A DNA stretch of 64,000 nt from Rhizobium sp. JAB6 (GTDB lineage: Bacteria > Pseudomonadota > Alphaproteobacteria > Rhizobiales > Rhizobiaceae), in the NCBI RefSeq assembly GCF_003024605.1, contig NZ_PYJQ01000005.1, forward strand, positions 186,001-250,000. The letters run 5' to 3'. Below, piece after piece: positions 8,261-17,009 of this stretch. A program made the position numbers and the translations under genes. Every line of letters starts with the position of its first letter. Position 1 is the first letter of the stretch. The notes under the pieces are model-generated. The model saw nothing but the letters and a program-made list of their open reading frames with translations. It did no database searches and had not been told where the DNA came from.

Positions 8261-10483
8261 ATGATGCGGCAATACGAGCTTGTCGAGCGCGTGCAGAAAT
8301 ACAAGCCCGATGCCAACGAAGCTCTCCTCAACAAAGCCTATGTTTATGCGATGCAGAAGCATGGCCAGCAGAAACGTGCCAGCGGCGACCCCTATATTTC
8401 CCATCCTCTCGAAGTTGCTGCCATCCTGACGGATATGCGTCTGGATGAATCGACTATCGCCGTCGCTCTTCTCCACGACACGATCGAGGATACGACGGCA
8501 ACGCGCGCCGAAATCGACGAGATGTTCGGCGAGGATATCGGCCGTCTCGTCGAGGGCTTGACGAAGATCAAGAAGCTCGACCTCGTCACCAAGAAGGCGA
8601 AGCAGGCCGAAAACCTGCGCAAGCTGCTGCTCGCCATTTCCGACGATGTGCGCGTGCTTCTCGTCAAGCTGGCAGACCGCCTGCACAACATGCGCACGCT
8701 CGATCACATGTCGCCGGAAAAGCGCGCCCGCATTTCCGAGGAGACGATGGAAATCTATGCGCCGCTCGCCGGCCGCATGGGCATGCAGGACATGCGTGAG
8801 GAACTGGAGGAACTTTCCTTCCGCCATATCAATCCGGAAGCGCATGACACCGTCACCAAACGTCTTGAAGAGCTGTCGCGCCGCAACGAAGGCCTCGTCA
8901 AGAAGATCGAGACCGAACTGCGCGATCTGCTTGTCGCCAACGGCCTGGCCAACGCCATGGTCAAGGGCCGGCTGAAGAAGCCCTATTCGGTCTTCCGCAA
9001 GATGCAGTCGAAGTCGCTCTCCTTCGAGCAGCTTTCCGATATCTATGGCTTCCGCCTTCTCGTCGATGACATCCCGTCCTGCTATCGGGCGCTTGGCATC
9101 GTCCACACCCGTTGGCGTGTCGTTCCCGGCCGCTTCAAGGATTATATCTCGACGCCGAAGCAGAACGACTACCGCTCGCTGCACACGACGATCGTCGGCC
9201 CTTCGAGCCAGCGCATCGAGCTCCAGATCCGTACAAAGCGCATGCACGAGATCGCCGAATTCGGTATTGCCGCCCATACGCTCTACAAGGACGGCGCCAA
9301 CAGCAATGGCGATAGCGAGCTCCTGTCGAGGGAAAGTAACGCCTATTCCTGGCTGCGCCATACGATCGAGGCGCTGGCCGAGGGCGACAGTCCGGAAGAG
9401 TTTCTCGAGCATACGAAGCTCGAACTGTTCCAGGATCAGGTCTTCTGCTTCACGCCCAAGGGCAAGCTGATCGCCTTGCCGCGCGGCGCGACGCCGATCG
9501 ATTTTGCCTATGCCGTCCATACCAATATCGGCGATACGACCGTTGGCGCCAAGATCAACGGCCGCATCATGCCGCTGGTCACGCGGCTGAACAACGGCGA
9601 TGAAGTCGAGATCATCCGCTCAGGGGTGCAGGTGCCGCCGGCCGCCTGGGAAGAGATCGTGGTCACCGGCAAGGCGCGCGCCGCCATTCGCCGCGCAACC
9701 CGCCTTGCCATCCGCAAGCAATATGCCGGCCTCGGCCATCGCATTCTGGAGCGCACTTTCGAGCGCGCCGGCAAGGTCTTTTCGCGAGATGCCCTGAAGC
9801 CGGCCCTGCACCGTCTCGGCCAGAAGGATGTCGAGGATGCGATCGCCGCCGTCGGGCGAGGGGAGATGTCTTCGCTCGATGTCTTGCGAGCAGTCTACCC
9901 GGATCATCAGGACGAACGCGTGACCGTGAAGCCCGCCGGCGACGAGGGCTGGTTCAACGTTCGCAGCGCCTCCGGCATGATCTTCAAGATCCCGGGCAAG
10001 AACAAGGCCGAGGTTTCCGACGGCGGTGATATCGATGCTCCGCCGATCCGCGGCATCTCCTCGAATGTCGAGGTACATTTCGCGCCGACCGGCGCCGTTC
10101 CTGGCGACCGCATCGTCGGCATCATGGAAAAGGGCAAGGGCATCACCATATATCCGATCCAGTCGCCGGTCCTGCAGCGGTTCGATGACGAGCCGGAGCG
10201 CTGGATCGATGTGCGCTGGGATCTCGATGAGGCCAATAAGTCCCGCTTTGCGGCGCGCATCCTCATCAACGCTCTCAACGAGCCGGGCACGCTGGCAAAG
10301 GTGGCGCAGACCGTGGCGGATGTCGATGTCAATATCCGCGTGCTCAACACCGTTCGGGTCGCAGCCGATTTCACCGAAATGGCGCTGGACGTCGAGGTCT
10401 GGGATCTGAGGCAGCTGAACCAGCTTCTGGTGCAGCTCAAGGAACTCGATTGCATCGCGACCGTAAAACGCCTCTACGAGTGA
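8261..10483 (+). CDS. rsh: Bifunctional (p)ppGpp synthetase/hydrolase, RelA/SpoT homologue
   Basis: 740 residues, the long-form RSH length. Domains in order: HD hydrolase (about 25-180, 'YISHPLEVA', 'ALLHDTIEDT'), synthetase (about 235-345, 'KPYSVFRKM', 'DIYGFRLLVDD', 'GRFKDYISTPK'), TGS (about 385-450, 'TPKGKLIALPRGATPIDFAY') and C-terminal ACT (about 665-740). The intact HD motif together with an RXKD-type synthetase motif (RFKD) indicates that it both makes and degrades (p)ppGpp, as expected for the single long RSH of most alphaproteobacteria. GGAG lies about 10 bases before the ATG. It controls the stringent response, and in rhizobia it affects symbiosis and stress survival (established knowledge). 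Confidence 0.97.
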   Translation: MMRQYELVERVQKYKPDANEALLNKAYVYAMQKHGQQKRASGDPYISHPLEVAAILTDMRLDESTIAVALLHDTIEDTTATRAEIDEMFGEDIGRLVEGLTKIKKLDLVTKKAKQAENLRKLLLAISDDVRVLLVKLADRLHNMRTLDHMSPEKRARISEETMEIYAPLAGRMGMQDMREELEELSFRHINPEAHDTVTKRLEELSRRNEGLVKKIETELRDLLVANGLANAMVKGRLKKPYSVFRKMQSKSLSFEQLSDIYGFRLLVDDIPSCYRALGIVHTRWRVVPGRFKDYISTPKQNDYRSLHTTIVGPSSQRIELQIRTKRMHEIAEFGIAAHTLYKDGANSNGDSELLSRESNAYSWLRHTIEALAEGDSPEEFLEHTKLELFQDQVFCFTPKGKLIALPRGATPIDFAYAVHTNIGDTTVGAKINGRIMPLVTRLNNGDEVEIIRSGVQVPPAAWEEIVVTGKARAAIRRATRLAIRKQYAGLGHRILERTFERAGKVFSRDALKPALHRLGQKDVEDAIAAVGRGEMSSLDVLRAVYPDHQDERVTVKPAGDEGWFNVRSASGMIFKIPGKNKAEVSDGGDIDAPPIRGISSNVEVHFAPTGAVPGDRIVGIMEKGKGITIYPIQSPVLQRFDDEPERWIDVRWDLDEANKSRFAARILINALNEPGTLAKVAQTVADVDVNIRVLNTVRVAADFTEMALDVEVWDLRQLNQLLVQLKELDCIATVKRLYE

Positions 10484-10664
10484 GACGGGCAGGTCTCGAG
10501 GCAGCCTGCATATTTTGTGATCATTTTATGACCAAATTCGAGCGCCTTTCCGGATAGCTATGCGCATTGCGCATGGCTGCGTGGATTTCAAAGCGGTGGT
10601 AATTAACCTTTGTCGGGCCTATCTTCTGGTCATCGAAGAAACGAAACTGAGATGAGAAAAGACA

Positions 10665-10814
10665 ATGTTTACCCCGATCAAGAAAATCGCCCGTGCCTTG
10701 CGTGTTCCGAGTGTTGAAGAACGCGAAATGGCTTATCTGAATGGCTCGCATGACCGCTTTGATCTTGAGTACCGTCAGCGTCAGGTCGATCGCGGTCTGT
10801 TCCGTCAGCGTTAA
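10665..10814 (+). CDS. DUF3563 family small protein
   Basis: A 49-residue protein beginning MFTPIKKIARALRVPS and containing 'REMAYLNGSHDRFDLEYRQR', ending 'DRGLFRQR'. This matches my recollection of the DUF3563 family, short basic proteins of unknown function found in rhizobia and Burkholderia. GAGATGAGAAAAGACA precedes the ATG. It is a single-gene unit about 180 bases after rsh, and a GC-rich hairpin (10841-10865) lies just downstream. The coding call rests on the family match and regular codon pattern, and the function is unknown. Confidence 0.75.
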   Translation: MFTPIKKIARALRVPSVEEREMAYLNGSHDRFDLEYRQRQVDRGLFRQR

Positions 10815-11024
10815 TAGCCGTTAATACTTCAAAGACCAGGAGGGGCGCGCCATTGTTGCGCCCTTGGAGCATCCCGATCTTGCGGGATTGACTGAAGAGA
10901 ACGTCCATTTTCCGCATCAATGGCAGTGACGTTCCAAAAAGAGCCGTACTTTCGGTTCTTAATCGGTGCATGATACGTTCGGTCGCTCTTGTCACGACGG
11001 CCCCCATTGCACTAGATAAGCCGC

Positions 11025-11612
11025 ATGCTGTTTCGCCGCCGAAAACCACTGACATTCAAGGAAAAACTGCGGGAGCACCTTTGGCCCCGCAAGGGTTTTG
11101 TCCGCTCGTTCCAATATTTCGGCAAGCGCCTCGTTCGTCTTGCCGCATCGCCCCATTCGGTTGCAGCCGGCTTTGCCGCGGGTATTGTCGTGTCCTGGAC
11201 GCCGTTCATCGGCGTGCATTTCGTCATGGCGATCATCATCGCATATTTGATCCGCGGCAATGTCATCGCTTCGGCGCTCGGCTGTCTGGCAGCCGGTAAT
11301 CCTATTACCTATCCCTTCATCTGGGCTTTGACCTGGGAGATCGGCCATCTGATCCTGTCACGCGACAGCGGCGGTCAGGGCGGCAGCATCGATCTGCCCG
11401 CGCTTTGGCACAAGGGCGATCTCACGCAGATATGGGATCCGGTGTTGAAGCCCATGCTGATCGGCGGCATTCCGCCTGCCATTGTCACGGGCGTGGTCGT
11501 CTATGCGCTGACCTATTATGGTGTGAAGACCTTCAAAGTCCGCCGCAAGAAGCGCCTTATGGAGCGCGCACGCGAGCGGCTGGCGCTTGCCGAGAACGCA
11601 TCGAGCGTCTGA
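11025..11612 (+). CDS. DUF2062 domain-containing membrane protein
   Basis: 195 residues. An N-terminal basic stretch is followed by two or three hydrophobic segments ('[20 protein letters not shown]', '[20 protein letters not shown]', '[15 protein letters not shown]'), with the DUF2062 signature around '[11 protein letters not shown]'. The C terminus is a short charged helix. The function is unknown. It lies 40 bases upstream of acpS, with which it is probably co-transcribed. No good ribosome binding site is seen before the ATG at 11025, so the start is slightly uncertain. Confidence 0.88.
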   Translation: MLFRRRKPLTFKEKLREHLWPRKGFVRSFQYFGKRLVRLAASPHSVAAGFAAGIVVSWTPFIGVHFVMAIIIAYLIRGNVIASALGCLAAGNPITYPFIWALTWEIGHLILSRDSGGQGGSIDLPALWHKGDLTQIWDPVLKPMLIGGIPPAIVTGVVVYALTYYGVKTFKVRRKKRLMERARERLALAENASSV

Positions 11613-11653
11613 CCCTGACTGACCTTCTACGGGCCGCCAGGAGGGCCTTTTTC

Positions 11654-12058
11654 ATGATCATCGGCATCGGCAGTGATCTCATCGATATCCGCCGTGTGGA
11701 AAAGACGATGGAGCGTTTCGGCGACCGGTTCATAGAGCGCTGCTTTACCGATATCGAGCGTGCGAAGTCCGAAGGCCGCAAAAACAAGGCGGCGTCCTAT
11801 GCCAAGCGCTTTGCCGCCAAGGAGGCCTGCTCCAAGGCTTTGGGTACGGGATTGGCGCAGGGCGTCTTCTGGCGCGACATGGGCGTTGTCAATCTGCCGG
11901 GCGGAAAGCCGACCATGCAATTGACCGGCGGTGCCGCGGAAAGGCTGGTTTCCATGCTGCCGGCAAATCACCGCGCTGCCATTCATTTGACGATAACGGA
12001 TGATTTTCCTCTTGCTCAGGCCTTTGTGATCATCGAAGCGCTGCCGATGGATGCCTGA
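11654..12058 (+). CDS. acpS: Holo-[acyl-carrier-protein] synthase
   Basis: 134 residues. It transfers 4'-phosphopantetheine from CoA to the serine of acyl carrier protein, activating it for fatty acid synthesis. The start '[17 protein letters not shown]' carries the metal-binding aspartate, and '[15 protein letters not shown]' is the second signature. The frame is open much further upstream, but homology begins exactly at this ATG. It is followed by lepB after 114 bases. fabD and fabG of the same pathway lie at the far end of the window. Confidence 0.95.
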   Translation: MIIGIGSDLIDIRRVEKTMERFGDRFIERCFTDIERAKSEGRKNKAASYAKRFAAKEACSKALGTGLAQGVFWRDMGVVNLPGGKPTMQLTGGAAERLVSMLPANHRAAIHLTITDDFPLAQAFVIIEALPMDA

Positions 12059-12172
12059 ATCACGGCTGCATGTCGCTTTTGGCCTCCGCGCCATTGCCGC
12101 GATGATGTGAAGCGAGTAGACAGTGCCTGAATACAAGTGCGCCGGTGGGGTGCGAAAAAGGAACAAGACTGC

Positions 12173-12919
12173 GTGTCCGAGAAAGCCGTAAAACAGCAGA
12201 ACGCCCTGTGGGAGAACATCAAGGTCATCGTTCAGGCGCTGGTCCTGGCCATGATTATCCGCACGGTTCTCTTTCAGCCATTCACCATTCCGTCCGGCTC
12301 GATGATGCCGACGCTTCTTGTCGGAGACTATATCTTCGTCAACAAGTTCGCCTACGGCTACTCGAAGTACTCGCTGCCGTTCTCACCCGATCTGTTCAGC
12401 GGCCGCATTTTCGGCAGTGAACCGAAGCGTGGCGATGTCGTGGTCTTCCGCTTCCCGCCGAATCCGGACGTCGACTACATCAAGCGCGTGATCGGCCTGC
12501 CGGGCGACCGCATCCAGGTCAAGAGCGACATTCTCTATATCAACGGTCAGGCCGTTCCGCGCGAGCCGCATGGCACCTTCTCTTCGGACTACAGCCAGGA
12601 GCCGGGCGACCACATCGCCGTCTACAGCGAGCGCCTGCCGGATACTGGCAAGGTCTACGACACGCTGGATCTTTCGCCGAATTCGCGTGGCGACAACACC
12701 CAGGAATATGTCGTTCCGCCGGGCCATTACTTCATGATGGGCGACAATCGCGACAATTCCGACGACAGCCGTTTCGATGTCGGCTATGTCCCTGCCGAGA
12801 ACCTAATCGGCCGTGCCAGCGTCATCTTCTTCTCTCTGGGTCACGACACCTCGTTCCGTGAAATCTGGAAATGGCCCACCAATATGCGTTGGGACCGTAT
12901 CTTCAAGGTTGTCGAATGA
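12173..12919 (+). CDS. lepB: Signal peptidase I
   Basis: 248 residues with a GTG start. It is an inner membrane serine protease that removes signal peptides from exported proteins. One N-terminal membrane segment (about 17-36) precedes box B 'PSGSMMPTLLVGDYI' with the catalytic serine, box D 'DVVVFRFPPNPDVDYIKRVIGLPGD' with the general-base lysine, and box E 'GDNRDNSDDSR'. The frame stays open to an ATG at 12137, but that leader is Arg/Lys-rich, while GTG 12173 has AAGGAA upstream and fits family N termini. It overlaps rnc by 4 bases (ATGA), indicating coupled translation. Confidence 0.95.
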   Translation: MSEKAVKQQNALWENIKVIVQALVLAMIIRTVLFQPFTIPSGSMMPTLLVGDYIFVNKFAYGYSKYSLPFSPDLFSGRIFGSEPKRGDVVVFRFPPNPDVDYIKRVIGLPGDRIQVKSDILYINGQAVPREPHGTFSSDYSQEPGDHIAVYSERLPDTGKVYDTLDLSPNSRGDNTQEYVVPPGHYFMMGDNRDNSDDSRFDVGYVPAENLIGRASVIFFSLGHDTSFREIWKWPTNMRWDRIFKVVE

Positions 12920-13635
12920 CGAAGGCGCAGGCGCTCTCCCAGGCGGATCGTGCCAGGCTTGAAGTCGTTATAGGCCATGAATTCGCCGAAAAGGAGCGTC
13001 TCGACCGTGCGCTGACCCATGCCAGCGCGCGGACGCACAAGACGGGCAACTACGAGCGGCTGGAATTTCTCGGCGACCGTGTTCTCGGCCTTTGTATCGC
13101 GGAATTGCTGTTCAAGACCTTCGGTGCGGCGACGGAAGGCGAGCTTTCGGTTCGCCTCAACCAGTTGGTCAGTGCCGAGACCTGCGCCGAGGTTGCCGAC
13201 GAGATGGAGTTGCATCTCTATATCCGCACCGGCGCCGACGTGAAGAAGCTGACGGGCAAGCGTATGCTCAACGTGCGCGCCGATGTCGTCGAGAGCCTAA
13301 TTGCCGCGCTCTATCTGGATGGCGGCCTCGAGGTCGCCCGCGCCTTCATCCTGCGTTTCTGGGAGCGCCGCGCTATTCGGCCGGAAGGCGCAAGGCGCGA
13401 TGCCAAGACGGAGTTGCAGGAGTGGGCGCATGCGAAATTCGGCGTCACCCCGGTCTACAGGGTTGATGATCGCAGTGGACCGGATCATGATCCACGCTTT
13501 ACGGTGACCGTGGAAGTCAAGGGAACGGCGCCCGAAACGGGAATAGAACGCTCCAAGCGTGCGGCCGAACAGATGGCGGCGACGCGGATCCTGGAGCGCG
13601 AAGGTGTATGGCAGCCTCAACTGACTGAGAACTGA
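12916..13635 (+). CDS. rnc: Ribonuclease III
   Basis: 239 residues. It cleaves double-stranded RNA in rRNA precursors and mRNAs. The RNase III signature 'ERLEFLGDRVLGL' and the second acidic site 'DVVESLIAALYLDGG' are intact. The double-stranded RNA-binding domain occupies about 165-235 ('DAKTELQEWAHAKFG', 'AAEQMAATRIL'). The start overlaps the lepB stop as ATGA, and era follows closely. The lepB-rnc-era order is highly conserved in proteobacteria. Confidence 0.97.
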   Translation: MTKAQALSQADRARLEVVIGHEFAEKERLDRALTHASARTHKTGNYERLEFLGDRVLGLCIAELLFKTFGAATEGELSVRLNQLVSAETCAEVADEMELHLYIRTGADVKKLTGKRMLNVRADVVESLIAALYLDGGLEVARAFILRFWERRAIRPEGARRDAKTELQEWAHAKFGVTPVYRVDDRSGPDHDPRFTVTVEVKGTAPETGIERSKRAAEQMAATRILEREGVWQPQLTEN

Positions 13636-13657
13636 CTGCCGGAGAATGACGGAAAAA

Positions 13658-14602
13658 ATGACCAATCAGCAGGACACGCCCGCCGACGACGGCGCGGTTG
13701 AACATATCGGCCCGACGCATTCGGGTTTCGTTGCTCTTATCGGGCCCACCAATGCCGGTAAGTCGACGCTCGTCAACCGGCTCGTCGGCGCAAAGGTCTC
13801 GATCGTCAGCCATAAGGTTCAGACGACTCGCGCCATCGTGCGCGGCATCGCCATTCACAACAATGCGCAGATCGTCTTCATGGACACGCCCGGCATCTTC
13901 AAGCCGCGCCGCCGTCTTGATCGTGCCATGGTGACGTCCGCCTGGGGCGGCGCCAAGGACGCCGATCTCATCATGCTGCTGATCGATAGCGAGCGTGGTC
14001 TGCGCGGCGATGCCGAGGCGATCCTGGAAGGGCTGAAGGATGTTTCCCAGCCGAAGATTCTGGTGTTGAACAAGATCGACCGCGTTCGCCGCGAGGACCT
14101 GCTGGCGCTTGCTGCTGCAGCCAACGAGAAGATTGCCTTTGAGCAGACCTTCATGATCTCGGCGGAAAACGGCTCCGGCTGCGACGACGTCATGGATTAT
14201 CTGGCAAAGACCCTGCCGGAAGGTCCCTGGTATTATCCGGAAGATCAGATTTCCGATCTGCCGATGCGTCAGCTCGCCGCCGAAATCACCCGCGAAAAGC
14301 TGTTTCTGCGCCTGCATCAGGAGCTTCCCTATTCCTCGCATGTCGAGACGGAAAAGTGGGAAGAGCGCAAGGACGGCTCCGTGCGCATCGAACAAGTGAT
14401 CTACGTCGAGCGCGAAAGCCAGAAGAAGATCGCTCTCGGCAAGGGCGGCGAGACGATCAAGGCGATCTCTACCGCATCCCGCAAGGAGCTTTCCGAAATC
14501 CTGGAACAGCCCGTGCACCTCTTCCTCTTCATCAAGGTCCGTGAAAACTGGGGGGATGACCCCGAGCGCTTCCGGGAAATGGGGCTCGACTTCCCGCATT
14601 GA
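13658..14602 (+). CDS. era: GTPase Era
   Basis: About 314 residues. Era binds the 3' end of 16S rRNA and assists 30S assembly. The G motifs are G1 'GPTNAGKST', G2 'KVQTTRAIVRG', G3 'DTPGI' and G4 'LNKID'. The KH domain at the C terminus contains 'KKIALGKGGETIKAIS'. Two start codons are close: ATG 13646 has GGAG only one base away, which is too near, while ATG 13658 has GACGGA at a usable distance and is preferred. The gene is 10-22 bases after rnc. Confidence 0.95.
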   Translation: MTNQQDTPADDGAVEHIGPTHSGFVALIGPTNAGKSTLVNRLVGAKVSIVSHKVQTTRAIVRGIAIHNNAQIVFMDTPGIFKPRRRLDRAMVTSAWGGAKDADLIMLLIDSERGLRGDAEAILEGLKDVSQPKILVLNKIDRVRREDLLALAAAANEKIAFEQTFMISAENGSGCDDVMDYLAKTLPEGPWYYPEDQISDLPMRQLAAEITREKLFLRLHQELPYSSHVETEKWEERKDGSVRIEQVIYVERESQKKIALGKGGETIKAISTASRKELSEILEQPVHLFLFIKVRENWGDDPERFREMGLDFPH

Positions 14603-14631
14603 CGAAAGTTTGCGTTCCTCGAACGCTTAAT

Positions 14632-14673
14632 ATTACAGTGGCTTATTGGGCGCATTCTGTTTACCACTGTAAT
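14632..14673. promoter_or_regulatory. Perfect 10-bp inverted repeat upstream of Crp/Fnr gene
   Basis: ATTACAGTGG (14632-14641) and CCACTGTAAT (14664-14673) are exact reverse complements separated by 22 bases. They lie in the 85-base gap between era and the Crp/Fnr-type regulator, ending 14 bases before its ATG. It could be an operator or a leader hairpin that sequesters the adjacent GAGGGG ribosome binding site. Which one is inference. Confidence 0.55.
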
Positions 14674-14687
14674 TTGAGGGGTGTTTC

Positions 14688-15443
14688 ATGGCGAAGGCAG
14701 CAGCGATGGTGCATGGGCGGCGCACGCCCTGCGAGCAATGTCCGCTGAGATCGCTGCCGCATTTCCGAGAATTCGAGCGTGACGAACTGAATTTCATCAG
14801 CGGCTTCAAGAAGGGGGAGCTTCTTGTCGATGCCGGCGCCACGATCTTCCTCGAAGGCGCGCATAGCGCTCACCTTTTCACCATCCTCTCCGGCTGGGGA
14901 TTTCGGTACAAGACGCTGGAGGATGGCCGCCGCCAGATCCTGAACTACGTGATGCCCGGCGATCTTATCGGATTGCAGGGATCGATCATGGGCGAGATGC
15001 AGCATTCGACGGAAGCGCTCTCGCCGATATCGCTCTGTGTTTTCGAGCGCACGGAGCTGATGACGCTCTACAATTCTCATGCCTCGCTGGCCTATGATCT
15101 GACCTGGATCGCATCGCGCGAGGAGCGGATCCTCGATGAGCATCTTCTGAGCATCGGTCGACGCTCCGCGGTCGAGCGGGCAGCCTATCTCATTGCCTAT
15201 CTGCATCAGCGCGCCAGCACCCTCCGCCTTTTCAATGGCAGCAAGGTCATCCCCATCACGCAGCAGCATGTCGCCGATACGCTCGGCCTATCGGTCGTCC
15301 ATACCAATAAGACTTTGAAAAAACTGGCATCTCGTGGCTTGCTCCTTTGGCAGGAACGAGGTTGCGAGGTTCTGGATGGCGATGGGCTTGCAAAGCTTGC
15401 CGGCTGGGACGGTTTTGATTCGGGCAAGCGTCCCTTCATCTGA
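14688..15443 (+). CDS. Crp/Fnr family transcriptional regulator
   Basis: 251 residues. A cyclic-nucleotide-binding-like beta-roll (about 30-140) is followed by the long dimer helix and a C-terminal helix-turn-helix ('ITQQHVADTLGLSVVHTNKTL'). The N-terminal 'TPCEQCPLR' has two cysteines but lacks the full four-cysteine set of oxygen-sensing Fnr, so an iron-sulphur cluster is not supported. Arg/Ser contacts for cAMP are not evident either. The ligand is unknown. GAGGGG precedes the ATG. It may regulate itself through the inverted repeat directly upstream (inference). Confidence 0.9.
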   Translation: MAKAAAMVHGRRTPCEQCPLRSLPHFREFERDELNFISGFKKGELLVDAGATIFLEGAHSAHLFTILSGWGFRYKTLEDGRRQILNYVMPGDLIGLQGSIMGEMQHSTEALSPISLCVFERTELMTLYNSHASLAYDLTWIASREERILDEHLLSIGRRSAVERAAYLIAYLHQRASTLRLFNGSKVIPITQQHVADTLGLSVVHTNKTLKKLASRGLLLWQERGCEVLDGDGLAKLAGWDGFDSGKRPFI

Positions 15444-15772
15444 GCGCGGCTTTCGAGCAAACGGCATGTCTTTTTTAAATGCTGGCAATAACTGTATCAG
15501 CATAGATTATTGTTATCGTCACTTTTCTACCAGTTTCACCTTTTACTAACCCCGGCTGGAAAAGCGATTGGAGCATGGTGACGAGCCCATAGTACCGCAG
15601 TGCAAAAAGTGCGAAGCGGATTGGAGGCAAAGTCATGTCACAAGAGACTGAGCCAAGACGGATGGAACAAACCATCCATTCAATACGGGCCGATGATTGG
15701 CGCCGGAGGGATCGATGCGGGACTTTTTACGGGCGGCGCCAGCTGGCGTATACGTGCAGGGATGGCGCTGAT

Positions 15773-16144
15773 ATGACGTTTCAGCGCGTGCTTATACTGG
15801 AAGACAATCTCATTATTGCAATGGAGACCGAGGAAATCCTTCGTCTAGTAGGTATCCAGCAGATTGAGATTGCTTCGAATCTGGAACAGGCGGTCAACGC
15901 GATCCATTCCGAACATTATGATTTTGCGATGCTGGACGTGAATCTCGGGGAGTCGACGAGTTTCGGCTTTGCCAGATTGTTGATGGAACGCGGCATTCCC
16001 TTCGGCTTCGTCAGCGGTTATTCCGATACGCTCGATTTTCCTGCCGATCTGCGGCATGTGCCGCTTTTGAACAAGCCCTTCGACGAGCAAGCCATGCGTT
16101 TCTTTGTCGAGGCGCTGGCCGGCGGCTCCCCTCGTGCCATGTGA
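15773..16144 (+). CDS. Single-domain response regulator (receiver domain only)
   Basis: 123 residues consisting of a CheY-like receiver and no output domain. Acidic pocket residues are in 'ILEDN', the phosphoacceptor aspartate is in 'AMLDVNLG', and the conserved lysine is in 'LLNKPF'. The frame is open back to an ATG at 15635 that has a strong GGAGG, but the extra 46 residues are Arg/Cys-rich and unlike a receiver N terminus. ATG 15773 begins exactly at the domain and overlaps the stop of a short upstream ORF in another frame (ATGA). No histidine kinase is adjacent, so it presumably acts through protein partners. Confidence 0.8.
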   Translation: MTFQRVLILEDNLIIAMETEEILRLVGIQQIEIASNLEQAVNAIHSEHYDFAMLDVNLGESTSFGFARLLMERGIPFGFVSGYSDTLDFPADLRHVPLLNKPFDEQAMRFFVEALAGGSPRAM

Positions 16145-16202
16145 CAGCCGCAGCGGTTTGTCCTAAACTCGAATCGCAGAAATCTTTCGGGGCAGCCGGC
16201 CG

Positions 16203-16982
16203 ATGCAATGGCAGGACCATGCGATCATTCTGGGTGTCAAACGTCTCGGCGAGACCAGCGTCGTCGCCGAGGTGATGACGCGTGGCCGTGGTCGCCATAT
16301 GGGGCTGGTACGGTCCGGCCGCTCGCGCGCCATGCAGCCGGTGCTGCAGGCCGGCAATCTCGTCGAGGTCACCTGGCGCGCCAGGCTGCACGAACATCTC
16401 GGCGAATTTCGTATGGAGCCGGTGACCCTCAGGGCCGCGCGTTTGATGGAAACCGCGACTGCCGTCTATGGCGTGCAGGCAATGGCTGCATTGCTGCGGC
16501 TCTTGCCGGAGCGCGATCCGCATCCGCATCTCTATGACGCGCTCGATGTCATTCTGGAAAACCTGCAGAACCCCGCCGATGCCGGCGAACTCTTCGTGCG
16601 CTTCGAACTTGCCGTGCTGAACGATCTCGGCTTCGGCCTCGATTTGACGGAATGCGCGGCAACCGGCGTGCGTGAAGATCTGGCTTTCGTTTCGCCGAAA
16701 TCCGGGCGTGCCGTTTGCCGGGCGGCCGGCATGCCCTGGGCAGACAAGATGCTGGCGTTGCCGCCGTTTCTGACGACCGGAGCCATGATCGCCGCGGATC
16801 GGGAGAGCCTTTCCGCCGCCTTCCGGCTAACCGGCTTCTTCCTGCATCGCCACGTCTACGAGCCGCGCGGCATAGAGATCGCCGCGGCACGCGATGGCTT
16901 CATGCAGGCAGCCTTGAAGGCGGTTGCCGTCGCGTCGCCTCATGATGGCATGGTATCGCCGAGCCTTGTCGCCAAAGGCTGA
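16203..16982 (+). CDS. recO: DNA repair protein RecO
   Basis: 259 residues, the normal RecO length. RecO works with RecF and RecR to load RecA onto SSB-coated gaps. The N-terminal OB-fold starts '[17 protein letters not shown]' and continues with '[18 protein letters not shown]'. The C-terminal helical domain contains '[18 protein letters not shown]' and '[11 protein letters not shown]'. It lies downstream of the rnc-era block, as in many rhizobia, and is convergent with the MOSC gene. Confidence 0.95.
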   Translation: MQWQDHAIILGVKRLGETSVVAEVMTRGRGRHMGLVRSGRSRAMQPVLQAGNLVEVTWRARLHEHLGEFRMEPVTLRAARLMETATAVYGVQAMAALLRLLPERDPHPHLYDALDVILENLQNPADAGELFVRFELAVLNDLGFGLDLTECAATGVREDLAFVSPKSGRAVCRAAGMPWADKMLALPPFLTTGAMIAADRESLSAAFRLTGFFLHRHVYEPRGIEIAAARDGFMQAALKAVAVASPHDGMVSPSLVAKG

Positions 16983-17009
16983 GCAGAATGGCATGCAAAT
17001 GGCGTGTTT

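Noticed and set aside
8078..9520. Long open frame of 480 codons antisense to rsh.
   Set aside because: It is a shadow frame caused by high GC at codon third positions. It has no recognisable domain, and rsh is intact on the other strand.
14688..15443. Crp/Fnr regulator considered as an oxygen sensor FnrN/FixK.
   Set aside because: Only two N-terminal cysteines are present, and no fix, nif or cytochrome gene lies nearby.
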